The notes under the pieces are model-generated. The model did no database searches. It saw nothing but the letters and a program-made list of their open reading frames with translations, and was not told the DNA's origin. Shown one piece after another: positions 15,898 to 25,343 of a DNA stretch of 64,000 nt. The stretch spans positions 25,300 to 89,299 of the forward strand of contig NZ_LWLE01000038.1 in NCBI RefSeq assembly GCF_001905125.1, in the 5' to 3' direction. A program made the position numbers and the translations under genes. Each line of letters opens with the position of its first letter. The first letter of the stretch is position 1. Source of the DNA: Streptomyces sp. TSRI0281. GTDB lineage: Bacteria > Actinomycetota > Actinomycetes > Streptomycetales > Streptomycetaceae.

Positions 15898-16550
15898 CCG
15901 AGGCCACGGGGGCGCCCACGCTGCGCGGAGCGGCCGTCGGGCGGGGCATCGGGATCGGGCTGATGTACGGGCTCTTCAGGCCCCGGGTGCTGGGAGCGTG
16001 GCGGGTGCCCGCCTCCGGACCCGTCATACTCGCGGTGAACCACTCCCACAACATCGACGGACCGATGCTGATGGGCACCGCGCCCCGGCCGGTGCACTTC
16101 CTGATCAAGAAGGAGGCGTTCGTCGGCCCCCTCGACCCGTTCCTGCGCGGAATCGGTCAGCTGAAGGTGGACCGTACGACCGTCGACCGCACGGCCATCA
16201 CCCACGCCCTCGGCGTGCTGGGGAACGGCGGAGCCCTGGGGATCTTCCCGGAGGGCACCCGGGGCGAGGGAGATTTCGCCTCGCTGCGTGCCGGACTCGC
16301 GTACTTCGCGGTACGCGGCGGTGCGCCGATCGTCCCGGTGGCCGTCCTGGGAAGCACGGAGCGCCGCGGACGGTTGATACGGGGGCTGCCTCCGCTGCGC
16401 AGCCGGGTCGATGTCGTCTTCGGCGATGCCTTCGACGCGAGCGACGGGAGTGGGCGGCGGACGCGCAAGGCGCTGGACGAGGCGACCCTGCGGATCCAGG
16501 GGAAGCTGACCGCCCACCTGGAAAGTGCCAGGCGCCTCACCGGGCGTTAG
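15894..16550 (+). CDS. plsC: 1-acyl-sn-glycerol-3-phosphate acyltransferase (PlsC family)
   Basis: Transfers an acyl chain to lysophosphatidic acid or a similar acceptor at the membrane. The 218-residue protein has the NHSHNIDG motif (NHx4D catalytic His/Asp) near residue 48 and FPEGTRGEG near residue 120, both diagnostic. A weakly hydrophobic N-terminal segment (GIGIGLMYGLFRP) could touch the membrane. The GTG at 15894 overlaps the cmk stop (GTGA). Whether it is the main PlsC or a specialised acyltransferase cannot be decided from sequence. Confidence 0.9.
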   Translation: MTEATGAPTLRGAAVGRGIGIGLMYGLFRPRVLGAWRVPASGPVILAVNHSHNIDGPMLMGTAPRPVHFLIKKEAFVGPLDPFLRGIGQLKVDRTTVDRTAITHALGVLGNGGALGIFPEGTRGEGDFASLRAGLAYFAVRGGAPIVPVAVLGSTERRGRLIRGLPPLRSRVDVVFGDAFDASDGSGRRTRKALDEATLRIQGKLTAHLESARRLTGR

Positions 16551-16618
16551 GCGAGACTTGAGTAGTGGACCGCGCCGACCGCGGTCCATCGATGATGATG
16601 CAAAGAGGAACGGACTTC

Positions 16619-18091
16619 ATGAACGACCAGATTCACTCCGACGGCTCGGACCACGAGCACGGAGCACTTGGCGATGCCGAGTTCGCGGAGTTCATGGAGC
16701 TCGCCGCGCAGGAAGGCTTCGACCTCGAAGAGGTCGAGGGTGCCCTCGACGAGGCCGGTCACGGCCCGCTTCCCGTGCTCGCCGTCGTCGGCCGCCCCAA
16801 TGTCGGCAAGTCGACCCTGGTGAACCGGATCATCGGCCGCCGTGAGGCCGTCGTCCAGGACAAGCCCGGGGTGACCCGCGACCGCGTCAGCTACGAGGCC
16901 GAATGGGCCGGACGCCGCTTCAAGGTCGTCGACACCGGCGGCTGGGAGCAGGACGTGCTGGGCCTCGACGCCTCCGTCGCCGCCCAGGCCGAGTACGCCA
17001 TCGAGACGGCCGACGCGGTCGTCTTCGTCGTCGACTCGACCGTCGGCGCGACCGACACCGACGAGGCCGTGGTCAAGCTGCTGCGCCGGGCCGGTAAGCC
17101 CGTCGTGCTGTGTGCCAACAAGGTCGACGGCCAGAGCGGCGAGGCGGACGCCACCGCCCTGTGGTCGCTGGGCCTCGGCGAGCCGTACCCGGTCTCCTCC
17201 CTGCACGGCCGCGGCACCGGCGACATGCTGGACGCCGTCCTCGAAGCCCTGCCCGAGGCCCCGGCCCAGCGCTTCGGCGACGGGACCCTCGGCGGCCCGC
17301 GCCGGATCGCCCTGATCGGCCGTCCGAACGTCGGCAAGTCCTCCCTCCTGAACAAGGTCGCGGGCGAGGACCGGGTCGTCGTCAACGAGCAGGCGGGCAC
17401 CACGCGGGACCCGGTCGACGAGCTGATCAAGCTCGGCGGCATCACCTGGAAGTTCATCGACACCGCCGGTATCCGCCGCCGTGTCCACCTCCAGGAAGGC
17501 GCGGACTACTACGCCTCGCTGCGCACCGCGGCCGCCGTGGAGAAGGCCGAGGTCGCCGTCGTCCTGATCGACTCCAGCGAGTCCATCAGCGTCCAGGACC
17601 AGCGCATCATCACCATGGCGGTGGAGGCCGGGCGTGCCCTGGTCGTCGCGTTCAACAAGTGGGACACCCTCGACGAGGAGCGCCGCTACTACCTGGAGCG
17701 CGAGATCGAGACGGAGCTCGCGCAGGTCGCCTGGGCCCCGCGGGTCAATGTCTCGGCCGTCACCGGCCGTCACATGGAGAAGCTCGTCCCGGCGATCGAG
17801 ACGGCGATCAAGGGCTGGGAGACCCGTATCCCCACCGGCCGGCTGAACGCCTTCCTCGGTGAGATCGTCGCCTCCCACCCGCACCCGGTGCGCGGCGGCA
17901 AGCAGCCCCGCATCCTCTTCGGCACGCAGGCGGGCACCAAGCCGCCGCGCTTCGTCCTCTTCGCCTCGGGCTTCCTGGAGCACGGCTACCGCCGCTTCGT
18001 CGAGCGTCGGCTGCGTGAGGAGTTCGGCTTCGAGGGGACCCCGATCCACATCTCGGTCCGGGTCCGCGAGAAGCGCGGCCGCAACAAGTAG
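16619..18091 (+). CDS. der: Ribosome biogenesis GTPase Der (EngA)
   Basis: An essential double GTPase in 50S subunit assembly. Two G domains are present in tandem, each with GRPNVGKS: near residue 60 and near residue 236. Each is followed by its own switch (DTGGW and DTAGI) and specificity motif (NKVD and NKWD). The C-terminal KH-like domain starts near residue 380. The N-terminal ~55 residues are acidic and specific to actinobacteria. The ATG at 16619 has AGAGGAA eight bases upstream. It has 490 residues. A strong bidirectional terminator follows. Confidence 0.97.
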   Translation: MNDQIHSDGSDHEHGALGDAEFAEFMELAAQEGFDLEEVEGALDEAGHGPLPVLAVVGRPNVGKSTLVNRIIGRREAVVQDKPGVTRDRVSYEAEWAGRRFKVVDTGGWEQDVLGLDASVAAQAEYAIETADAVVFVVDSTVGATDTDEAVVKLLRRAGKPVVLCANKVDGQSGEADATALWSLGLGEPYPVSSLHGRGTGDMLDAVLEALPEAPAQRFGDGTLGGPRRIALIGRPNVGKSSLLNKVAGEDRVVVNEQAGTTRDPVDELIKLGGITWKFIDTAGIRRRVHLQEGADYYASLRTAAAVEKAEVAVVLIDSSESISVQDQRIITMAVEAGRALVVAFNKWDTLDEERRYYLEREIETELAQVAWAPRVNVSAVTGRHMEKLVPAIETAIKGWETRIPTGRLNAFLGEIVASHPHPVRGGKQPRILFGTQAGTKPPRFVLFASGFLEHGYRRFVERRLREEFGFEGTPIHISVRVREKRGRNK

Positions 18092-18106
18092 CACGGGGCA
18101 GGGCAC

Positions 18107-18154
18107 GAAGAAGCCCCGGACCGCTCGCTTCGGCGAACGGTCCGGGGCTTCTTC
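18107..18154. terminator. Bidirectional terminator after der
   Basis: GAAGAAGCCCCGGACCG (18107-18123) pairs with CGGTCCGGGGCTTCTTC (18138-18154) around a short loop. It can serve der from the left and the leftward gene at 18288 from the right. Confidence 0.85.
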
Positions 18155-18287
18155 CGTACATACGGTCCCGGGCTTTTTCGGTACATCACGAGCGGTACCT
18201 CACGAGCGGTACGGCGGGCGCCGGCGGCCACGCGCCCGTATGCCACGAGCCGTACGTCAGCACGTCCGGGCGCACCCCGCTCCGGCG

Positions 18288-18617
18288 TCAGTACTCCCGG
18301 GACGCCGGCCCCGGGGGCAGCGCCGGCTGCGCCCGTCCGGCGTGCCGGCCGACCCGCTGCCAGGAACCGAGGCTCCCTGTGCGCGGTGTGCCGCTCTGCC
18401 CGCCCTGGCTGCCGTAGCCGCCGTGGTGTCCGCCGGTGGCCGAGTGGCCCAGTGGGGGGCGAACGCCGAAGAGCCCGGTGCCGAAGGACGAGAAGCCGAG
18501 ATTCTCCTCACCGCTCCGATCGCCCGGCAACGCCCGGAACGACCGCCGGTACTCGGAGTACAGGGCGTCGTAGATCGGGGTGGGGGACTTGCCCTCCGAA
18601 TCCTGCGAGGGGCGCAT
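18288..18617 (-). CDS. Small hypothetical protein
   Basis: I do not recognise a named family. The minimal 109-residue product starts at the ATG at 18617 and has a conserved-looking N-terminus, SPTPIYDALYSEYRRSFRAL, resembling small Streptomyces proteins that start with a TPIY motif, then a Gly/His/Arg-rich flexible tail. A GTG at 18665 would extend it by 16 residues; neither start has a clear ribosome binding site. It follows another leftward hypothetical gene (18755-19585) with a 137-bp gap and could be cotranscribed with it. Confidence 0.65.
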   Translation of the reverse strand: MRPSQDSEGKSPTPIYDALYSEYRRSFRALPGDRSGEENLGFSSFGTGLFGVRPPLGHSATGGHHGGYGSQGGQSGTPRTGSLGSWQRVGRHAGRAQPALPPGPASREY

Positions 18618-18754
18618 GGCAGGGATCTGACTCTGGTGCTGGCGGGAGGAGTCGTATGAGTGCACATAGGTGCCAACGACCTCACCGCCCGTCGGATGCG
18701 GTCGCGGCGGAGAAATCGCTGTTCGGCGTGGGTGTCCGGGGCGTACGGACACGA

Positions 18755-19585
18755 TCAGGTTCCGGCGAGCGGCATCGCGGCGGCCACCAGGAGACCATTG
18801 ACCGCGGCCTTCTCCAGGGCGTCGCGCAGCAGGTCCTCGCGCGGCTGCTGGCCGATCGAACCGGCCGGGGCGGCGAAGACGAGGACCGTCTTCGACTTGT
18901 TGACCGCGGTCCGCCAGCCCTCGGTGACCTGGAGCGGCTGATGGGCCTGCCACCAGGCGACCGGGGTGCCCCCGCCGGAGCCCGGCTGCAGCACGGCGTG
19001 CAGCTGGCCCATGGCGAGCAGGACGGACCAGCCGGGCAGTACGTCCGGCAGCCGGTTCATGTCGGGGGCGGGGCGGAAGCCCTGCTCCAGCAGCAGCTGG
19101 AGGAACGCGTCGCCCCCGCTGCCGTCGGTTCCGGGCCGGGCGACCGGGCCGGTCGGTTCGACGACCAGGGCGGGGCGGAGATCGTCCTCGATCAGGACGA
19201 GACCGCTGGTGATGCCGAGGACGGCCTGTTCGGGCATGAGACCCTCCGGGTTCTGTGGCTCGCTGCCGGTGATGCTTCGCACTGCGCCCTGGAGCTGGTC
19301 CTCCGCGACCTGGACGACCTGCGAAGGGATGCACGTCGCGTGGGCGAACGCGAGCACGGCGGTCTCGTCGCCGATGAACAGCACCGTGCTGGTGCGTTCC
19401 TGCTCGGAGTCGCCGGGGGTGCGGCAGGAGGTGCAGTCGTAACTGCCTGGGGCGTTGTCGCCGACGAGCAGCCGGTCGGCTTCGGCATCGCCGATCTCGG
19501 CGCGTACGTCCTCGCTGACGTCGAGCATGCGCGGCACGGGTGGCTCCTCGAACTCGGTGCGTGGGCCGGGCGGTTCCCGGCTCAT
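18755..19585 (-). CDS. Hypothetical protein with N-terminal CxxC
   Basis: A 276-residue soluble protein without signal peptide or membrane segment. Residues ~48-60 hold YDCTSCRTPGDSE, a single CxxC that could bind zinc with another partner or form a redox pair. The rest alternates beta strands and helices (TSTVLFIGDETAVLAFAHAT; ILIEDDLRPALVVEPTGP-like). I do not recognise the family. An internal Met near residue 20 is an alternative start, since no clear ribosome binding site precedes the ATG at 19585. It is probably in one transcription unit with the small gene downstream. Confidence 0.7.
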   Translation of the reverse strand: MSREPPGPRTEFEEPPVPRMLDVSEDVRAEIGDAEADRLLVGDNAPGSYDCTSCRTPGDSEQERTSTVLFIGDETAVLAFAHATCIPSQVVQVAEDQLQGAVRSITGSEPQNPEGLMPEQAVLGITSGLVLIEDDLRPALVVEPTGPVARPGTDGSGGDAFLQLLLEQGFRPAPDMNRLPDVLPGWSVLLAMGQLHAVLQPGSGGGTPVAWWQAHQPLQVTEGWRTAVNKSKTVLVFAAPAGSIGQQPREDLLRDALEKAAVNGLLVAAAMPLAGT

Positions 19586-19984
19586 GAAGAGACAACGCGG
19601 GATCCGAGGCCGGAGTCACGCACCTGGGGTCTTTGGTTTGAGTCGGGCCGGATCGTGCCGGAGCAGGCCGGATTCCGCCGGGCGGGGGCTCGCGAGCCCG
19701 GTGTGATCCGGACGGGAAGCCCTTCGGGAGAGCCGGGTGAGCTCGCGGGCGGGCGGCGACGAGGAGACAGGTCGACACCTCGGCACGCCGATGACCGGAC
19801 CGGTCCGCCGGGGACGGTCCCGTCATCGAACCGGACCTCCTGATTCCGGAAACAACAGGTCACGTACGGGTTCCGGTCGGCCGGGCGCCCGCGACACGGG
19901 ACGCCTGTACGGATTCCGTATGCGTGACCGATGGCCAGTACAGTCCCCAGCAGACCAAGCCGACCAGGGGGTTACGGCGACGCC
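19586..19984. other. 399-bp gap between divergent genes
   Basis: I see no gene here. The strand-minus frame 19582-19863 contains a stretch resembling spurious translations of tRNA genes, but no cloverleaf can be folded. Promoters for the leftward hypothetical and the rightward glycosyltransferase should lie here; none stands out. Confidence 0.5.
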
Positions 19985-21268
19985 ATGCACATTTCTTTCC
20001 TGCTTCACAACGCGTACGGCATCGGGGGAACGATCCGTACGACGTTCAATCTCGCTCACGCACTCGCCGAGCAGCACGACATCGAGATCGTCTCGGTCTT
20101 CCGGCACCGCGACGCACCCGCACTGGGCGCACCGCCGGGCGTGACGATGCGCCATCTCGTCGACCTGCGCGCGAAGAGCGCGACCTACGACGGCGATGCG
20201 GCCGACCACGCCAGGCCCGCCGCGGTGTTCCCGCGCGGCGACAGCAGACATCAGCAGTACAGCCGGCTCACCGACGCCAGGATCGCGGCCCATCTGCGCT
20301 CCCTGGAGGCGGACGTCGTCGTCGGGACCCGGCCCGGCCTCAACGTGCACATCAGCAGACAGGCCCGCCGGGGCCCGGTGCGCATCGGTCAGGAACACCT
20401 CACGCTGGACAGCCACAGCTACCGGCTGCGCCGCGAGATAAGCCACCGCTACGAGTTACTCGACGCGATCACGACCGTCACACGGGCCGACGCCGAGGAC
20501 TACCGGAGGCGGCTGCGGCTGCCCGGCGTACGGATCGAGGCGATCCCGAACAGCGTGCCCGCCCCCGTGGGCCCGCCCGCGCAGGGCGATCAGAAGTGGG
20601 TGGTCGCGGCGGGCCGGCTGCACAAGGTCAAGCGCTACGACCTGCTCGTACGGGCCTTCGCCGAGGTGAGCGCGGCACGCCCCGACTGGCGGCTGCGGAT
20701 CTACGGCGGCGGCGACGCCACCGGCAACGAGCAGCGGACGCTGCGTACCCTCATCGAGGAACTCGGACTGCGTGACCAGGTGCTCCTGATGGGATCGGTC
20801 CACCCGATGGAGGCCGAGTGGCCCAAGGGCTCCATCGCCGCCGTCACGTCGGACCGGGAGTCGTTCGGCATGACGATCGTCGAGGCGATGCGCTGCGGGC
20901 TGCCGGTCGTGGCCACCGACTGCCCGCACGGACCGGCCGAGATCATCGACGACGGCACCGACGGGCGGCTGGTGCCGGTCGGTGACGATGCGGCGGTCGC
21001 CGCCGCGCTGCTCGCACTGATCGAGGACGACGGACTGCGGCACCGGATGGGGCGCGAGGCGCTGGCCGCATCGCGGAGATTCGACCCGGCACGGATCGCG
21101 GAACGGCACGAGAACCTGTTCACCGAGCTGGCGGCACAGGGCGCGCGGGGCCGGGGCCAGGGCGCTCTGCGCACCGCGTTGCACCGATCCCGGGGCACGG
21201 CGCTGGACGGGGCGTACGCCCTGCGCTACAAGGCCGCCGACCTGCTCCGCAGGGGCAGGGCCGGCTGA
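19985..21268 (+). CDS. Glycosyltransferase family 4 (GT-B fold)
   Basis: A retaining GT-B enzyme that would transfer a sugar from a nucleotide donor. The N-terminus MHISFLLHNAYGIGGTIRTT is the usual acceptor-domain start with the GG(T) loop. The C-terminal donor domain has AAGRLHKVKRYDLLVRAFA and the E-x7-E-like SDRESFGMTIVEAMRCGLPV near residue 295, typical of family 4. It has 427 residues from the ATG at 19985; a GTG-type upstream extension is possible but shows no site. It stands alone, so acceptor and product (teichoic acid, glycolipid or exopolysaccharide) are unknown. Confidence 0.85.
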   Translation: MHISFLLHNAYGIGGTIRTTFNLAHALAEQHDIEIVSVFRHRDAPALGAPPGVTMRHLVDLRAKSATYDGDAADHARPAAVFPRGDSRHQQYSRLTDARIAAHLRSLEADVVVGTRPGLNVHISRQARRGPVRIGQEHLTLDSHSYRLRREISHRYELLDAITTVTRADAEDYRRRLRLPGVRIEAIPNSVPAPVGPPAQGDQKWVVAAGRLHKVKRYDLLVRAFAEVSAARPDWRLRIYGGGDATGNEQRTLRTLIEELGLRDQVLLMGSVHPMEAEWPKGSIAAVTSDRESFGMTIVEAMRCGLPVVATDCPHGPAEIIDDGTDGRLVPVGDDAAVAAALLALIEDDGLRHRMGREALAASRRFDPARIAERHENLFTELAAQGARGRGQGALRTALHRSRGTALDGAYALRYKAADLLRRGRAG

Positions 21269-21691
21269 GCCGCGGAGCGGTTGCGGACCCCGCCGTCCGC
21301 AATCGCCGCTTCTCGGACCACGAGATTCCGATCGTGCGAGTGGGGGGCGGAGGGAGTGCGGGAATCGTGCGCATAGATAAGACCTGCATAAAGGCGCATG
21401 AATTCCCGGTGTTATGGGCATCCAGGCGAACCCGGCCAGGTGCCGAGGGAAAAGGCAGATCACCGCATGATCCCGTCACGCATTCCGCGTTTGCCGTTCC
21501 GAGATCATTTGCCCGTCGGCCGAAAAGCCCCGAGCGCCCGTTCCGGAGAGTCCGTTCGAGTGAATTGTTCGAAGTAAACGAGTGTGGGGATCCTGTGACA
21601 CAAGCGTGACCGGTACGGCATGTGGGGATGCGGCACGGGCCTCCGGAGCCCCGCCTTCCGTCACGGTCCGAGGCCGCCTACGGTGAGAGGT
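21269..21691. other. 423-bp relatively AT-richer intergenic region
   Basis: I see no convincing gene. Base composition drops around 21360-21600, suggesting regulatory DNA for the small gene at 21692. The 91-codon frame at 21334-21609 lacks coding-type GC periodicity. Confidence 0.5.
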
Positions 21692-21907
21692 ATGGCATCT
21701 ATACCGACCCCTCCCGTACAGCCGGACGACGTCCCCGAGTCGTACGTCGGCCTCGGTGCCGAGGCCGCCGAGCGGCAGGCCAGGTCCCGTGGCTGGACCA
21801 CTGTCAGAGCCGTGCCACCGGGCACGTTCCTCACCATGGAGTTCCGCGGCGGCCGCCTCAACTTCCAGGTCGAGGACTCCACCGTGACGCGTTGCTGGGT
21901 GGGCTGA
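21692..21907 (+). CDS. Small I78-type peptidase inhibitor-like protein
   Basis: A 71-residue cytoplasmic protein: ESYVGLGAEAAERQARSRGW, then VRAVPPGTFLTMEFRGGRLN and a C-terminal VTRCWVG. The order helix, strand, exposed loop, strand with R-L-N-x-x-V resembles the I78 / potato-inhibitor-I-like proteins common in actinobacteria. The ATG at 21692 follows a GAGAGG site. Protease targets are unknown and the inhibitor role is inferred from the fold. Confidence 0.75.
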   Translation: MASIPTPPVQPDDVPESYVGLGAEAAERQARSRGWTTVRAVPPGTFLTMEFRGGRLNFQVEDSTVTRCWVG

Positions 21908-21932
21908 GAGGCCGTGCGACCCCCTGGAGCGA

Positions 21933-21967
21933 GCGAAGGCCCCGACCGGCGCGGTCGGGGCCTTCGC
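21933..21967. terminator. Terminator after the I78-like gene
   Basis: GCGAAGGCCCCGACC pairs with GGTCGGGGCCTTCGC around a 5-base loop. It separates this gene from the convergent PAP2 gene. Confidence 0.85.
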
Positions 21968-22014
21968 CGTGCGGAGTGGGGCTGTGCGTACCGTCCCCGC
22001 GGTCCGGGGGCGGC

Positions 22015-23043
22015 TCAGCCGCCCGTCATCGGCCGGGCCGGGCTCGTGCTGCCGCGCGGTGTGCGCTCGGCGTGCGGAGGGCGGCGGGAGCCGGCCGGGG
22101 TGACCGGGGTGCGTTCGGAACGCACCGGGTGGGACGCGTGCGCCCGTGACCGGGTCCCCTGGCCGGGGTGACCGGACGGCTGGCCCGTCCCCGTGGCCGC
22201 TCCGGGCCCGGGGCCCTCGTCCTCGGCCGCGACGCCCTCGGAGGCGATCGACTGCGGGAGCAGCACCGCGGGCGGTACGTCGGCCGAGACCGGGACCGGG
22301 GTGCCGGCCCGACGACGCTGCCGCCACTGCTCGCGCACCGAGAAGACCCGGGCCTCGGCACGGGTGATCAGGGGCTCGAACCAGGGCAGGGCCAGCAGGA
22401 TCAGCAGACCCGCCGCCCAGCCCAGCAGCACATCGCTGAGCCAGTGCGTACCGATGTAGACGGTGGTGAGCCCGACGCCCAGCGAGACCGTCGCGGACAG
22501 GGCGGACAGATAACGCCTGGCCCGTGGCGTGGTGGCCAGATAGGCAAGGATTCCCCAGGTCACGACGGCGTTGGCGGTGTGTCCGGAAGGAAATATATCG
22601 CCGCCCGCGAACATCTCGGCGGAGCCGATCCGGGTGGCGTAGTGCGGGCCGAGCCGCCCGAGGCCCAGCTTGACCGCGCCGACCGTCACATTGAGCAGCA
22701 GCAGCGAGCAGCCGAGGGTGAGCAGCGGCCGGAGTGTGTGCTGCCGCCAGGAGCGCCAGCCCAGCCAGCTGGCGATCATCACGGCCGTGGGGCCGCGCTG
22801 GCCGAGCACGACGTAGTAGTCGAGGAAGGCGTGGAGTTCGGGCCACTGCTGGTAGGGCCGGAAGAGCATGACCTTCCAGTCCAGGGCCACCAGCCAGGAC
22901 GAGACCAGCACCGCGACGACGATGGCGAGATAGAACGCCAACGTCCCGCCGAAGAGAGCGATGCGGTGACGACTCATCCGCGGTGCCTCTATCTTCGGCG
23001 GTTCCGGCTCCCGGTCCAGCCGGGCAAAGATGTCGGTACGCAC
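22015..23043 (-). CDS. PAP2-family membrane phosphatase
   Basis: An integral membrane lipid phosphatase-like protein of 342 residues. After an N-terminal ~30 residues there are about six membrane segments. The acid-phosphatase signature is present as FPSGHTANAVVTWG and GTHWLSDVLLGW, which supply the catalytic His residues. The first motif reads KLGLGRLGP, where the usual K-x6-R-P has Gly before Pro and the Arg displaced. The last ~100 residues are a disordered Pro/Arg/Ser tail predicted to face the cytoplasm. GTG at 23043 is taken as start; an internal ATG (MSRHRIALF) is an alternative. Likely substrates are lipid phosphates such as undecaprenyl pyrophosphate or phosphatidic acid. Confidence 0.85.
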   Translation of the reverse strand: MRTDIFARLDREPEPPKIEAPRMSRHRIALFGGTLAFYLAIVVAVLVSSWLVALDWKVMLFRPYQQWPELHAFLDYYVVLGQRGPTAVMIASWLGWRSWRQHTLRPLLTLGCSLLLLNVTVGAVKLGLGRLGPHYATRIGSAEMFAGGDIFPSGHTANAVVTWGILAYLATTPRARRYLSALSATVSLGVGLTTVYIGTHWLSDVLLGWAAGLLILLALPWFEPLITRAEARVFSVREQWRQRRRAGTPVPVSADVPPAVLLPQSIASEGVAAEDEGPGPGAATGTGQPSGHPGQGTRSRAHASHPVRSERTPVTPAGSRRPPHAERTPRGSTSPARPMTGG

Positions 23044-23552
23044 CCAATCGACGTTACAGCGAGTGAGTGTGTGACCAGGCCGATCCGGCCGCTTTGTGAT
23101 GACGATGTGATGTGGACTATGTCTCAGATCGGCGTCTATTCGGGGAGCGGCGAAGAATCTTCGTGATCTTGTGGCCAATTCTCGGCGGGCCCGCTTCGTA
23201 AGAATGTTTGAGGGGTCGGAAAATTCCGCGTGAGGGTTTCCGCGGTAATTCTTCCGGCCATTCGGGGGAGGCGCGCATCGGCGACGTGTCACCCGTGGGG
23301 GGTACCCCGGTGCCGTCCCCCACGGCCCTCGGGTGTTCCGGGGGAGGGGGCGGCACCGGGGTCGGGAAGGGGGCCGGAGTGGCGTACGCCACACTCCGCG
23401 GCGCACAGGTGTATGAGCTGGACCACGTGTGACCACGCCGAACTCGCGTACGCTGACGGCTCACTCGCCCGTCGATGCCGGGCCTGGGGGACACCGAAAG
23501 CCGGTTCCCCGTTGGCCTGCCGAGCGCGAGGGACTCTCTGGGAGGTACGTAG
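23044..23552. other. 509-bp intergenic region between divergent PAP2 and MFS genes
   Basis: The left half is less GC-rich. A small imperfect palindrome (CGGAA-AA-TTCCG, 23217-23228) is visible. A 74-codon rightward frame (23208-23432) is Gly-rich and unlike its neighbours; I do not support it as a gene. Nothing else is clear. Confidence 0.45.
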
Positions 23553-25238
23553 ATGTCCGGGACGACCACGGCCGGAGCCCGGCTGCGTGCAGCGGCCGAC
23601 GGCGCCAACCGCTGGCTCGTTCTCGTCGTTCTCTGTCTCAGCCTGCTGCTGGTCGCGCTGGACGCGACCGTGCTCCATGTCGCGGTGCCCTCGGTCACCG
23701 AGGACCTGCGGCCCAGCGCCGTCGGTCTGCTGTGGATCGTGGACGCCTATCCGCTGGTCTGCGCGTCGCTGCTGATTCTCTTCGGCACCCTCGGTGACCG
23801 GATCGGCAGACGGCGGGTGCTGCTGTTCGGCTACGCGCTGTTCGGTGTCGCCTCGGCGATGGCCGCGCTGGCCGACACCCCGGCCGTACTGATCGCGGCG
23901 CGCGCCCTGCTCGGCGTCGGCGGCGCGATGATCATGCCCGCGACGCTGTCGATCCTGCGCCAGGTCTTCCCCGACCGCCGGGAGCGTGCCCTGGCCATCG
24001 GCGTCTGGAGCGCGGTCGCCGCCGTCGGGGCCGCCGCCGGACCGGTCATCGGCGGCTTTCTCGTCGAGCACTTCTGGTGGGGCTCGGTCTTCCTGATCAA
24101 CATCCCGCTGATGGCACTGATCCTGCCGGTCGGCCGCTGGCTGCTGCCCGAGTCCCGCGGCAGCAGCGACGGCCCGTGGGACGTGCTGGGCGCACTGATG
24201 GCCGCGGCGGGTGTGCTCGGTGTCGTCCTCGGCGTGAAGCGGGTCGGCGGCGGCGAGGGACTCCTCGGCCCCGCCACCCTCGTCCCGCTCGTGGCCGGCG
24301 CCGTGCTGCTGGCCGTCTTCGTGCGCCGCCAGAAACGGCGTACGCATCCGCTCATAGACATCGGGATGTTCTCCAGGCCCGCCTTCAGCACGGCCGTCGG
24401 CTGCATCGTGCTCGCCATGCTGGCCCTGGTCGGCCTGGAACTGATAGCGGTCCAGTACCTCCAGCTGGTGCTGGGTCTCAGCCCCATGGAGACCGGGCTG
24501 CGGCTGCTGCCGCTGACCTTCGCGGCGATGGCCGCGGGCGTCACCGGCTCGTACACCCTGCGGCGCGTCGGGCCTCGCCGGATGGTGGGCTGGGGCTTCG
24601 TCCTGACCGCCGCCGCGGTGCTGCTGCTGACCCTGATGGGACAGCAGGACCGGCCCGCCCTGCTGACCGTCGGGTTCGTGCTGCTCGGCTTCGGGCTCCA
24701 GTCCACGCTCTTCGGGGCGTACGAATCGATGCTGAGCGAGGTGCCCGCGGACCGGGCGGGCGGTGCGGCGGCGATCGGTGAGACCTCCTACCAGCTGGGT
24801 GCGGGCATGGGGATCGCCCTGCTCGGCAGTGTCATGAACGCCGCCTACGCCCCCGGTCTGGCCACGCTGCACGAGAAGGGCGTGCCCAAGGAGGCGGGCT
24901 CGGCCGCCGCGCACTCGCTGGGCGAGGCGTATCAGGTGGCGGCGCAGCTGGGCGGCCCGATGGGCGCTCTGCTGCGGTCCACCGCCCGGCACGCCTTCAT
25001 CGACGGGCTGCACCTCACGCTGTTCGTCAGCGCGGGCCTGCTGCTGCTCGGGGCGCTGGCCGCACTGCGGCTGCCGAGGACCATGGAGTGTCCGCCCAAG
25101 GAGACCTGTCTGCCGTACGAGGCACGGGCCGCCAAGACTCCTGCCCCGCGTGTCCCGGACCGCTCCGAGCGGCAGGTCCCGCTGCCCGCGCGGCGCGAGC
25201 CGGCCGAGGCCACCGGCTCTGGACGAGCGGCACACTGA
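23553..25238 (+). CDS. MFS drug exporter, DHA2 family (14 membrane segments)
   Basis: A proton-coupled exporter of 561 residues. The first helix carries LDATVLHVAVPSVTEDL, the DHA2 motif D1. GTLGDRIGRRRVLLFG is the loop 2-3 motif A, and GPVIGGFLVEHFWWGSVFLI is antiporter motif C. About 14 membrane segments end near residue 515, followed by a cytoplasmic tail of ~50 residues. GGGAGGT lies six bases before the ATG. Relatives such as the QacA/EmrB group export cationic drugs or antibiotics. No regulator is adjacent, so the substrate is open. Confidence 0.92.
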   Translation: MSGTTTAGARLRAAADGANRWLVLVVLCLSLLLVALDATVLHVAVPSVTEDLRPSAVGLLWIVDAYPLVCASLLILFGTLGDRIGRRRVLLFGYALFGVASAMAALADTPAVLIAARALLGVGGAMIMPATLSILRQVFPDRRERALAIGVWSAVAAVGAAAGPVIGGFLVEHFWWGSVFLINIPLMALILPVGRWLLPESRGSSDGPWDVLGALMAAAGVLGVVLGVKRVGGGEGLLGPATLVPLVAGAVLLAVFVRRQKRRTHPLIDIGMFSRPAFSTAVGCIVLAMLALVGLELIAVQYLQLVLGLSPMETGLRLLPLTFAAMAAGVTGSYTLRRVGPRRMVGWGFVLTAAAVLLLTLMGQQDRPALLTVGFVLLGFGLQSTLFGAYESMLSEVPADRAGGAAAIGETSYQLGAGMGIALLGSVMNAAYAPGLATLHEKGVPKEAGSAAAHSLGEAYQVAAQLGGPMGALLRSTARHAFIDGLHLTLFVSAGLLLLGALAALRLPRTMECPPKETCLPYEARAAKTPAPRVPDRSERQVPLPARREPAEATGSGRAAH

Positions 25239-25343
25239 GCCGTAACGTCAGCACGACGCCCTGACTATCACTGCTAGTTTTAGAGGGTCCCGGGCGTCCC
25301 GAGGGCCCTCCGAAACACCGTGCGAGCCGCCGGAGGCACCCTC

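Noticed and set aside
19582..19863. Minus-strand frame containing a PDSNQRP-like stretch that often marks a misread tRNA gene
   Set aside because: The arms do not pair (TTTGG against CGGGC), so no cloverleaf forms. The frame also lacks coding bias.
21334..21609. 91-codon frame in the gap upstream of the I78-like gene
   Set aside because: Base composition is lower in GC than coding DNA here, without third-position bias, and no ribosome binding site is visible.
23117..23698. 193-codon minus-strand frame over the MFS upstream region
   Set aside because: It overlaps the MFS gene start and has no recognisable domain or start site.
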